64,000 nucleotides of DNA from Syntrophobacter fumaroxidans MPOB (GTDB lineage: Bacteria > Desulfobacterota > Syntrophobacteria > Syntrophobacterales > Syntrophobacteraceae). Numbering within the stretch: the first letter of the stretch is position 1; every line of letters starts with the position of its first letter. Both the position numbers and the translations under genes were made by a program. The notes beneath the pieces were generated by a model. That model was not told the DNA's origin, made no database searches, and was given only the letters and a program-made list of their open reading frames with translations. Location: positions 3,956,001 through 4,020,000 of the forward strand of contig NC_008554.1 of assembly GCF_000014965.1 (NCBI RefSeq). Direction: 5' to 3'. Of the stretch, positions 27,151-34,973 are shown piece by piece.

Positions 27151-28344
27151 ATGCATCCTTTCGAGATTAAGAAAGGGATTTACTGGGTGGGGGTCATAGA
27201 CTGGAACATCCGCAGCTTTCATGGCTACTCGACGCCCAAGGGGACGACCTACAACGCCTACCTGGTCGTGGACGACAAGATCACCTTGTTCGACACCGTG
27301 AAGCAGCCCTTCAAGAACCAACTGGTGCAAAACATCCGCAGAATCGTCGACCCGCGCAAGATCGACTATCTCGTGGTCAACCACGTCGAAATGGATCATT
27401 CCGGATCGGTGCCCGACGTCGTGGAGCTCATCCGGCCGGAGAAAGTGTTCTGTTCGGACATGGGCAGGAAGGCGCTGATCGAGCACTACCATCGGGAGGA
27501 CTGGCCCTTCGAGGTGGTCGGGACGGGGCAAAACCTGAGCCTCGGGAGCCGGACGGTGCAGTTTCTCGAAACACGCATGCTGCACTGGCCGGACAGCATG
27601 ATGTCCTATATACCCGAGGACCGCCTGCTCTTCTCAAGCGACGGGTTCGGCCAGCACTGGGCCACCAGCGAGCGGTTTGACGACCAGGTGAACGCCGAAG
27701 AGCTGCTGGCCCATGCGGCCAAGTACTACGCCAACATTCTGCTGCTGTTTTCACCGCTGGTGCAAAAACTCATCGAGACGGTGAAGAAACTCGGCCTCCA
27801 ATTCGACATGATCGCTCCCGACCATGGGCTCATCTGGCGGGCGGACCCGGGCAGGATCCTCGCCGCCTATGACGCCTGGAGCCGGCAGGTGAGCAGGCAA
27901 AAAGCCCTGATCATCTACGACACGATGTGGAAGAGCACGGAGTCCATGGCTTTGGCCATTTCCCAAGGCCTGGGAATGGAAGGAATCGATTTCAGGTTGT
28001 TCAATCTCGAGTTGACCCACCGCAGCGAGGTCATGGCGGAGGTGCTCGACGCCAGGGCGCTGATCCTGGGTTCACCCACGCTCAACAACGGAATGATGCC
28101 CACCATGGCCGACCTGCTGACCTACATGAAGGGACTGCGCCCCCAGGGGAAGATCGGTGCCGCTTTCGGTTCCTACGGCTGGAGTGGTGAAGCGGTGAAG
28201 CTTCTCACCGGCGCCATGGAGGAAATGAAGGTCGAAGTGCTCAATCCCGGCCTGCGGATGAAATTCGCCCCTACGGAGGAAGACTTGAGCCGTTGCATCG
28301 AGTTCGGGCGGGAAATCGGCCGCGCGGTGAAGGCGAAGGCCTGA
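27151..28344 (+). CDS. FprA-type flavodiiron protein (O2/NO reductase)
   Basis: A-type flavoprotein of 397 residues with an N-terminal metallo-beta-lactamase-like diiron domain and a C-terminal flavodoxin domain. Diiron ligands are visible as H78-x-E80-x-D82-H83 (NHVEMDHSG), H145, D164 and H225. The FMN-binding loop is IIYDTMWKSTESMA, with GSPTLNNG and FGSYGWSGEA further on. It reduces O2 to water, or NO to N2O, with electrons from rubredoxin or coenzyme F420; the electron donor is not encoded in the window. It starts at ATG 27151 with AAGGGG upstream, 34 bases after rubrerythrin, completing an oxygen-defence operon. Confidence 0.95.
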   Translation: MHPFEIKKGIYWVGVIDWNIRSFHGYSTPKGTTYNAYLVVDDKITLFDTVKQPFKNQLVQNIRRIVDPRKIDYLVVNHVEMDHSGSVPDVVELIRPEKVFCSDMGRKALIEHYHREDWPFEVVGTGQNLSLGSRTVQFLETRMLHWPDSMMSYIPEDRLLFSSDGFGQHWATSERFDDQVNAEELLAHAAKYYANILLLFSPLVQKLIETVKKLGLQFDMIAPDHGLIWRADPGRILAAYDAWSRQVSRQKALIIYDTMWKSTESMALAISQGLGMEGIDFRLFNLELTHRSEVMAEVLDARALILGSPTLNNGMMPTMADLLTYMKGLRPQGKIGAAFGSYGWSGEAVKLLTGAMEEMKVEVLNPGLRMKFAPTEEDLSRCIEFGREIGRAVKAKA

Positions 28345-28350
28345 TACCCA

Positions 28351-28501
28351 GGTGCGTTCAAGATGCCACAACACCTGCCCGTCGGGCAGGTGACGCGGGC
28401 GGGATAATCCCCGCCCCCTGCTACGGACCGATGTGCCCGTCAGACATAAAAGGGGGAGGGTTTTATGCCCTCCCGCCCAATGCGCTCATCGTGAACGCCC
28501 C
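28351..28501. repeat. Dispersed hairpin element, copy A
   Basis: About 151 bases ending in imperfect terminal inverted repeats: left GGTGCGTTCAAGATG, right (reverse complement) GGGGCGTTCACGATG, 13 of 15 matching. It contains three hairpins: CACCTGCCCG/CGGGCAGGTG at 28374-28394, GGGCGGG/CCCGCCC, and GGGAGGG/CCCTCCC. The reverse complement of 53911-54053 aligns over its whole length. The element fills almost exactly the gap between the convergent stops of fprA and the following kinase; the symmetry extends to TGATAC/GTATCA, which include both stop codons. A bidirectional terminator, REP-type or MITE-like origin is inferred. Confidence 0.75.
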
Positions 28502-28507
28502 ATTGTA

Positions 28508-30193
28508 TCAGAGGTGAAAATCGGGTGAGAGTTTCAGCCTGAACTCATCCGGCCAGAACGCACGGATTGCGGTTCCCGCTCCCGATTGCGACTCGATGGA
28601 GAAGGTTCCTCCCGACAACTCGATACGTTCCTTCATGCTCACGATTCCCAGCCCCGTTCCCTGCGCTCCCGACAAATAGCGCGAGCTGTCGAAACCAATC
28701 CCGTTGTCCTCCAGGACCAGCGTTATGCCTGATTTCTCCTTCTTCAGGAAAAGCCCCACCCGGGTGGCCTCGCTGTGCCTGGCCGCATTGTTGAGTGCTT
28801 CCTGAACGGTCCTGAAGAGGACGATTTTCACGGGTATCGGGATATGCTCCTCGTCAATGTCCACCGTCTTCTCCACGAGCATGCCCGTATGCGTCTCTTC
28901 GAACTCGCTGCATAACCACCCGATCGCCGCGATCGCCCCGAAATCGTCCAGAATGGTGGGCCGCAGTCCCATGTACAGCTTTCGGGCTTCCTCCACTGCA
29001 TTCTGAACCATGGGCACCAGGGGGTCGAGGAGCTGCGACACGGCGTCGAGGCCACCCACGGTCCTCCCTTTGAGCGCGTTCTCGATGCCGAACTTGACCG
29101 CCACCAGGGTTTGGCCGATGCTGTCGTGGAGCTCGTGAGCAAGCCGCGCCCGTTCTTCCTCCTGAACCGTCAGGAGCTTGGAGGACAGGACGCGGAGCTG
29201 GCTTTCGGACACGCGCAGGTTGCGTTCCGCTTCCTTGCGCTGGACCATCCGCCACATCGTATCGATGAGCAGCGCGAGATGGCGAACGTCCGCTCCATTG
29301 TACTCCGCGTCCTTGTTCGCCACCGTGCCCAGCGCGACAACCCGCCGGCCGTCCAGCACCGGTACGCTCATGATGCGTTTGAGCGGCACGTGGCCTTTGG
29401 GAATGCCCTTCCTTCCCCGATATGATTTATAGTCGTTGATGATGATCGGCCTTCGTTCCCGGATCGCGTCCGCCCATACCCCCGCTTCATCCACCTGGAA
29501 CCGTGCCTGGTTCCCGCTCACTCGGCAGGTCTTCATGGCCGTTCCCGAAGTGGCGTGCCGGGTGAATATCGTCTCGTCTTCACTCACGAAACCAAGGAAA
29601 CCGAATCTGCTGCGAGTGATCTTCACCGCCTGTTCCATCGCGAAACCGGCGATCTCGTCTATCGGCGCCTCTGCCATGTGGCCCAGCCGATAAAGGGCTT
29701 CAAAACGCGCTTCGTCGAGCCGCAAGGCTTCCTCGACCTGCATGAAGTCGGTGATGTCGTGGACGATTCCAAGCTTGGCATAGCTGCCGTCGGGATTCGT
29801 CAGACGCGTTTCAAAAACTTCATGGATCTTTCCAATGCGCGGGTAGTTCTTCATGCGCCGCACCGTCTTCCCGCTGAATACCGCGTCGATACGGCACCGA
29901 TAGCAGGGGGTATTCCGATTGTGAAAGTACTCGTAACACTTTCTGTTCCGGGGAGTTCCAAAGACGCGTTCGGCCGCCTTGTTGAGATACTGGATGTTGA
30001 AGTCGGAATCGATGATGAAAACGCCGTCGTTCATGCACTCGAGAATGTTCGTGTAATAGTTCCAGCCTGTCCGCAGTCCTTCCCCGATATCCTCCATTGC
30101 AGGGGGGCGGGCGGCGGCCGGGTCAACTTCGCTGTCGCTCGGCCGGGAGCGCTTCTCACCGTCCGGCGGCGTTAATCTCTTCTTCTTTTGCAT
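28508..30193 (-). CDS. PAS-GAF sensor histidine kinase, NarX/LuxR-system type
   Basis: Cytosolic kinase of 561 residues. A basic N-terminal tail is followed by a PAS domain (NILECMNDGVFIIDSDFNIQ) carrying a CYEYFHNRNTPCYRC cysteine cluster, a GAF domain (SRFGFLGFVSEDETIF, VPVLDGRRVVALGTVANK), a HisKA_3 domain (LAHELHDSIGQTLVAVKFG) and a HATPase (VQEALNNAARHSEATRVGL, VLEDNGIGFD, GLGIVSMKERI). The catalytic core closely resembles the kinase at 15504-17858. ATG 30193 has AAGG upstream; a TTG at 30217 is less likely. No response regulator is adjacent. It converges on fprA across the hairpin element. Confidence 0.87.
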   Translation of the reverse strand: MQKKKRLTPPDGEKRSRPSDSEVDPAAARPPAMEDIGEGLRTGWNYYTNILECMNDGVFIIDSDFNIQYLNKAAERVFGTPRNRKCYEYFHNRNTPCYRCRIDAVFSGKTVRRMKNYPRIGKIHEVFETRLTNPDGSYAKLGIVHDITDFMQVEEALRLDEARFEALYRLGHMAEAPIDEIAGFAMEQAVKITRSRFGFLGFVSEDETIFTRHATSGTAMKTCRVSGNQARFQVDEAGVWADAIRERRPIIINDYKSYRGRKGIPKGHVPLKRIMSVPVLDGRRVVALGTVANKDAEYNGADVRHLALLIDTMWRMVQRKEAERNLRVSESQLRVLSSKLLTVQEEERARLAHELHDSIGQTLVAVKFGIENALKGRTVGGLDAVSQLLDPLVPMVQNAVEEARKLYMGLRPTILDDFGAIAAIGWLCSEFEETHTGMLVEKTVDIDEEHIPIPVKIVLFRTVQEALNNAARHSEATRVGLFLKKEKSGITLVLEDNGIGFDSSRYLSGAQGTGLGIVSMKERIELSGGTFSIESQSGAGTAIRAFWPDEFRLKLSPDFHL

Positions 30194-30857
30194 GGAACGG
30201 GCCTTGCGCTTGTCCAAGGGACCGGTTACGGAGAGTCAGTTGACTGACACATTCCAAAATGGGCTGATCCTTAACAACCATCAATAGATTAAACAAAATC
30301 GTTTATCAATTTGTTTTCTACTTCGGAGATTCCGGACATTTGTATAAATTAAATATTTTTTTAGTTATTACAGTCATGTAAGAAGTATGCAACAATTTGT
30401 TAACGTTCATTTTTTCAATGGAACGCGCTCCATGGCCCCGGGGATTCCACCCCGGGATCACGCGACGAAACGATTCCGCACAGGCCCACCCGGCACCGCA
30501 TCCGGCCCGCTCTCGAAACGGCCGCCGAACGGTCGATCTGCGCGGCCCGCTCCCGAGCCCGTCATGCCCGAGCAGCCGGCGGCACCTTTCAAAGAGGCGA
30601 GGGCAGGGCGGGCCCCGGCCACATTTTCAAACGATCCCTCCGTTCACGCACATCCGCTTCCCGCCTGGGCGATATCCATCCCCGACATCCCCTGTGCATC
30701 CTGTTTGGGGTGTCCTGTTTGGGGTGGACGAACGGCGGCGTTGCGTGCATACTCTAACCCGGAACGCAACAGGCGATTCGGCATGAGGGTATTTTTCTTC
30801 TTTCGAGAGGGCGGGATTCAACTCGGGCGGCTAAGGCCGCCGGGAACGGATTGGTGG
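30194..30857. other. Long intergenic region, partly very AT-rich
   Basis: About 660 bases between the divergent kinase and ICMT-like genes. Positions 30255-30420 are far more AT-rich than the surroundings and probably carry the kinase promoter. Positions 30699-30726 hold two exact tandem copies of TCCTGTTTGGGGTG. A plus-strand frame is open through the region but looks non-coding before about 30783. Confidence 0.45.
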
Positions 30858-31487
30858 ATGTCGACCGGGATTCCGGCAAGAATGGTCGAGTTCTTGCTCG
30901 GCACACGAATATTCATGACCCAGATGGTTGCCGTGGTGGTGGCCGCTCTGCTGGCGCTGACCACTCCCGTCTGGGTAGACGGCGGATTCACCGCGATGCT
31001 TCTCGAATTCGCGGGACTGGTCCTGGTCGTGGCAAGTGCCCTCGGCCGTTTGTGGGCCTCCATGTACATCGCGGGATACAAGGGCGATAAGATTATTACC
31101 CAGGGGCCTTATTCCATGGTCCGGCATCCGCTCTACTTCTTCAGCCTGATCGGAGTGACCGGGATCGGTCTTGCCGCGAAGAGCCTGGTCGTCCTGGCCC
31201 TCCTGCTGGTCGCCTTCCATCTCTACTACCCGTTTGTGGTGCGCCGCGAGGAAAACGACCTCAGCGCCCGGCACGGCGAGGCCTATGATCGATATGCCCG
31301 GACCGTGCCCCGGTTCTTTCCCAGGCCGTCGCTCTTCAACGAGCCGGAAACGTATCCGGTGAATGCCGGGAAATATCGCCGCTGCTTCGTGGACGCTTCG
31401 TTTTTCATCCTCGTTCTCGGTGTCCTCCGACTGCTCGAAGGACTGCACCGCAACGGGGTCCTCCCCGATCTTCTTCGCATTCCGTGA
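30858..31487 (+). CDS. Isoprenylcysteine carboxyl methyltransferase (ICMT/PEMT)-like membrane protein
   Basis: About 209 residues with four or more hydrophobic segments and the family signature GPYSMVRHPLYFFSLIGVTGIGLA plus the C-terminal block YPFVVRREENDLSARHGEAYDRYARTVPRFFP (shown here in pieces of the conserved region). These are the SAM-binding features of the PEMT/ICMT superfamily, which methylates lipids or prenylated substrates in the membrane. The start is uncertain: ATG 30858 is chosen, ATG 30783 and 30882 are in frame. Substrate unknown. Confidence 0.78.
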   Translation: MSTGIPARMVEFLLGTRIFMTQMVAVVVAALLALTTPVWVDGGFTAMLLEFAGLVLVVASALGRLWASMYIAGYKGDKIITQGPYSMVRHPLYFFSLIGVTGIGLAAKSLVVLALLLVAFHLYYPFVVRREENDLSARHGEAYDRYARTVPRFFPRPSLFNEPETYPVNAGKYRRCFVDASFFILVLGVLRLLEGLHRNGVLPDLLRIP

Positions 31488-31633
31488 CGCTGCAAAGAGC
31501 GGCCCCCGGCTTCCCCGACCGTGCATAGCCCCTGGCGGGAGGAGGAGGCTGACCGGAAGCCGGGAAAAGCCGCGCCGCCCGGCTTGATCGGCACCGAAGA
31601 ACACCCGGCTTCCCACGGCCTCGGCGAGGCTTG

Positions 31634-32905
31634 TCAGTGAAGCATTTCCACGAAGGCTTCCACGCGGGTTTTCAACTGCTCGACGTCCTCCATGCCGTAG
31701 TCGGTTTCGATGGTGAGCACGGGCAGGCCCTTCGCTTTGAGCGCCTTTTCCACCTTGTACGCTTCCATGGCATAGGGTTGGCAAAAGGAGAGGGCGTAGT
31801 GGATTACTCCGCGTACCCGGAGGTCACCGGCCATTTGAACGATGTGCTCCAGCCGTTCGGTATTCGGTGTGAAGCAGGCGCAGTCGATCCGCATGTACCG
31901 GTCGACGATGGCGTCCAGCATCGCTTCGAGCGTCCCGGCTCCTTCGTCCACGAGGTCACGGGTGTTGCGCGTTCCGATGCAGGACTCCTCTCCCACGATG
32001 ACTGCACCCGAAGACTCCACGATATAGGGCAGTTTCCAGTTCGGAACCGCCATCGGGCATCCGGAGAGCATGAGCCGCGGAGTCTCTTCGGACACGATGC
32101 CTTGCCCGGTCCCGACCCGGGACTCGAGCTCGTCGCACAACTCTCCCACTTTGGCTGTGAAGCGCTGGGGGTCGTCATAGAAGGAGATCTGGTTGATGAG
32201 CAGCACGTCCCGGCCCGAAATGGGCACGGGGGCCGCCGCACGCAATCGGTTGAGGCGCTGGAGCGCCCTGCGGCGTGCGTTCACGATGCGGATCGCCTCT
32301 TTCAGGCCGGACGCAGTGATCCGGTTGCCCGTGACTTCCTCGACCCGGTCCTTGAACCGGAGCACTTCCGCCTTCCACAGCTCGCGGTCGCAACGGTTTT
32401 TCATCTGGGGGATTTCCATGACATACACCGGAGCGTATTCGGCAAACATTTCGTAGGCTTTCTTCTTCCCGTCGCAGGTGGTCTCACCGACCACCAGGTC
32501 GCACGACTCGATATACGGGCAGAGACGGGAAAGCTTGAATCCCACGAAAGACTTGATCAACGCACAGGTATTCCGTGGAAGGATTTTTTCCGCTTCGCCC
32601 CGACCCGCTTCGGCCCCCGCGCACAACCCCACCTGGATACCGCTCGCGGCGAGGACGAGTTCTTCGGGGACGAACACGCAAAAGGTGCCGATGACCTTCT
32701 TCCCCCCGGCTTTCGCATCCTGAAGTTCCTTGATCCGCAATCCGTGGACCTCGGACAGAACGAAGTCGAGGTATTCCATTCCCTTGAGCCGACCCGTCTG
32801 GCTCATGTAGATGTCGCCGTAGAACTTGCCGAGCACCTCGAGCAGGGCTGCATGCGCGTCTAAATCGAGGTTTAGCCTCTCCCACATGGATTCATAGTCG
32901 TTCAT
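31634..32905 (-). CDS. Double-cubane-cluster protein (2-hydroxyacyl-CoA dehydratase HgdB-like)
   Basis: 423-residue iron-sulfur protein of the HgdB/BcrC superfamily, best matching the single-subunit double-cubane-cluster reductases (YjiM-like) that carry an [Fe8S9] cluster and reduce small molecules at low potential. Conserved cysteine contexts include GTFCVFVPEELVLAASG (C76), CAGAE (C95), NTCALIKS (C114), CPYIESCD, GETTCDGKKKAYE (C144), LSGCPMA, GEESCIGTR and ALSFCQPY. Start ATG 32905 follows GGAGG. Such proteins need an ATP-dependent activator (YjiL/HgdC type), normally encoded next door; none is in this window. Confidence 0.87.
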   Translation of the reverse strand: MNDYESMWERLNLDLDAHAALLEVLGKFYGDIYMSQTGRLKGMEYLDFVLSEVHGLRIKELQDAKAGGKKVIGTFCVFVPEELVLAASGIQVGLCAGAEAGRGEAEKILPRNTCALIKSFVGFKLSRLCPYIESCDLVVGETTCDGKKKAYEMFAEYAPVYVMEIPQMKNRCDRELWKAEVLRFKDRVEEVTGNRITASGLKEAIRIVNARRRALQRLNRLRAAAPVPISGRDVLLINQISFYDDPQRFTAKVGELCDELESRVGTGQGIVSEETPRLMLSGCPMAVPNWKLPYIVESSGAVIVGEESCIGTRNTRDLVDEGAGTLEAMLDAIVDRYMRIDCACFTPNTERLEHIVQMAGDLRVRGVIHYALSFCQPYAMEAYKVEKALKAKGLPVLTIETDYGMEDVEQLKTRVEAFVEMLH

Positions 32906-33356
32906 CACCTGGCCTCCGGAATTCGGGAAGGGTTCTGTTGCGCATTCACCTGGAAACGCCTTGGCGGCGGGCATGCCGTGCTGCGTTTCTCCCGCCTGTA
33001 AGGCACGAATCGGTCGAGAGCAGCCCACCCGACTTCCGGTCCGGGTCCCGCGCTAACCGGACCCCGCGGATGGGTGCCCCTCCATACCGGCGGAGCTTGA
33101 GAACGGCAGTCTAAGTGGATTCTGTTTATGTGTCCAATTGGTATGATCGATTCCTGGTGCTGTTTGCATTGGGGGAAGGCGCCGGCGGGAAGAAAGTCGC
33201 CGGATGGATGGGAGGAATGCTGCGGCATGGACCGGGCGGGTTCTCATTACTTCCTGCCGCCCGCCGGTCCGGCGGCGAGTTGCCGTCCGGCCGAACAGGC
33301 ATCATGGGAGTGGAAATACGTCCGGCTTTGCTTTCCTTTCATGCCCGCTCGACCGG
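32906..33356. other. Intergenic region
   Basis: About 450 bases upstream of the double-cubane gene and downstream of the MEDS-GGDEF gene, both on the minus strand. No gene or clear terminator seen; it should contain the double-cubane promoter. Confidence 0.35.
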
Positions 33357-34973
33357 CTACCGTTCCTCCACGCGGTTCCCGCCGGCCCGCCTGGCTTCAT
33401 CGAGCGCGGTGGCGGCCCGTCGGATGATGTTCTCCGGGGTGTCCTCCCGGGCGAATCCAGTGATCCCGAAGCTGACGGTCAGATTTTCTGCGGTTTCGCT
33501 GGCGGCCGGGCGGACGAAGGACTCGGTGATTTTTTTCGCGAAAACGGCAGCTCCCGAAAGATCGGTATGCGGCAGGATGACTGCGAACCGCCCGCCCTCC
33601 AGGCAGGCGAAGAAGTCTTCCTTGCGGCATGAACCAGCCAAAAGGGCGACGAAATCTTTCAGTGTTTCTTCGCTCCGGTCGTGGGTGCGTGCGGGCGTGA
33701 GCGGATCCGGACCTCCGACAGCCAGAGACAGGGGGCCGCCGTGGCGTCTCGCCAGAGACACCGCCCGGCTCAACTCCGCCATGAGCGATCGGCTGTTGAA
33801 GAGACCGGTAACGGGATCGGAGACGGCGAGCTTGCCTATGACCGCATTGGCTCTTTCGAGTGCGACGCATTTCTTCTGCAGTTCGTGCGTCACGCTGGCC
33901 AGTTCGTTTGTGAGGTTCGAAATGCCGGCGACGATATCGTTGTTGGTCAGCATGATCCTCTCGCCGACGATCACGTATCCCTGGAGCGTCCCGAAGATGA
34001 AGCAGTTGAGGGTATGCACGACGGAACCGGTGGGCAGGAAATTCAGACGGGTCTTCTTATGGGCTCCGGGCGGCGGGAAGGGCAGGTGCGCGAGGCTGTC
34101 GGCAATGAGGAACTCCGCCAGGTTCCGGCCCCCGGGATCATTCGACTGATTCAACAGCCGGAGGAAGCCGCGATTGCAGTGCAGGATATTTTTCCCCCGG
34201 TCGAGTATGGCGACGGCCACCTCGCTCAGCTCGTCCAGGTACTGTTCCAGCACCTCGGGATACTCCCAGCGGAACAGCGTTGCGACCATTCCGCTCGAAC
34301 CCGCGCCGCCGGCTTTGACCGGTCCCTCGCCCGCCCCGAGCCTCTCCAGCCAGGTCTCAACGTCGGGCATCGCGTCTCCCTCTGCTTCCGGGGATCGCGG
34401 AGGGACATAGTAGGGATTCCGGTGCACCGAGTTTCCCGCCAGGACGGCCGGGTGGATGGCCAGTACCTGGTGAAACAATGCCGGGCTGAAATCCTCGCTA
34501 TGGTACTGACACAAGGCGAGACACCTTTTGCCCGGGAAAAACCCGTTCAGCAGGTTTTCGAATTCCAGCAGCCGGTGCTCCCCCGCCGTCTCCTTCAGCA
34601 CCCCTTGCGTTTCCACCGTCACCCGGAGACCGTTGAAACCCTGGTCCATCGCCTTTTCGGTTTCGTCCTCGATGATCTCGATCATTGCGGCAGGGTCGAA
34701 TCCGCGATCTGTCCCGAAAAGGCTGCTGGGGGCAAGAACCGTGATCTGCCCGGATTCGACGTATCCCGCGGGGTCCACTCCCTGGGCGCGCAACCCTTCG
34801 GCCAGTCCTTCAAAGCCGGGGGGGTCCGCCACGTAGAGGATTTTCTCATGCCAGTCCAGACCCTGGCGAACGAACATGATGAGCACCTCCCGGCGCTCCC
34901 GCTCCGATTCATAAAGATAGCACAAATGGTCTCCCGGCAGCAGGTCACTCATCCTGTGCATGATCGCCTCCAT
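33357..34973 (-). CDS. MEDS - PAS-like - degenerate GGDEF protein
   Basis: 538-residue cytosolic signalling protein. An N-terminal MEDS domain (about 8-185, GDHLCYLYESERERREVL, FVRQGLDWHEKILYVAD) of the DcmR-type sensor family is followed by a PAS-like region (about 240-345), a coiled-coil linker and a GGDEF-fold domain starting at DPVTGLFNSRSL (386-397). The catalytic GGDEF is replaced by EGGRF (459-463), so cyclase activity is unlikely; it may bind GTP/c-di-GMP or be structural. Start ATG 34973 (TGGAGA upstream) lies 25 bases inside the cobalamin-binding gene, so the two are translationally coupled. Confidence 0.82.
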   Translation of the reverse strand: MEAIMHRMSDLLPGDHLCYLYESERERREVLIMFVRQGLDWHEKILYVADPPGFEGLAEGLRAQGVDPAGYVESGQITVLAPSSLFGTDRGFDPAAMIEIIEDETEKAMDQGFNGLRVTVETQGVLKETAGEHRLLEFENLLNGFFPGKRCLALCQYHSEDFSPALFHQVLAIHPAVLAGNSVHRNPYYVPPRSPEAEGDAMPDVETWLERLGAGEGPVKAGGAGSSGMVATLFRWEYPEVLEQYLDELSEVAVAILDRGKNILHCNRGFLRLLNQSNDPGGRNLAEFLIADSLAHLPFPPPGAHKKTRLNFLPTGSVVHTLNCFIFGTLQGYVIVGERIMLTNNDIVAGISNLTNELASVTHELQKKCVALERANAVIGKLAVSDPVTGLFNSRSLMAELSRAVSLARRHGGPLSLAVGGPDPLTPARTHDRSEETLKDFVALLAGSCRKEDFFACLEGGRFAVILPHTDLSGAAVFAKKITESFVRPAASETAENLTVSFGITGFAREDTPENIIRRAATALDEARRAGGNRVEER

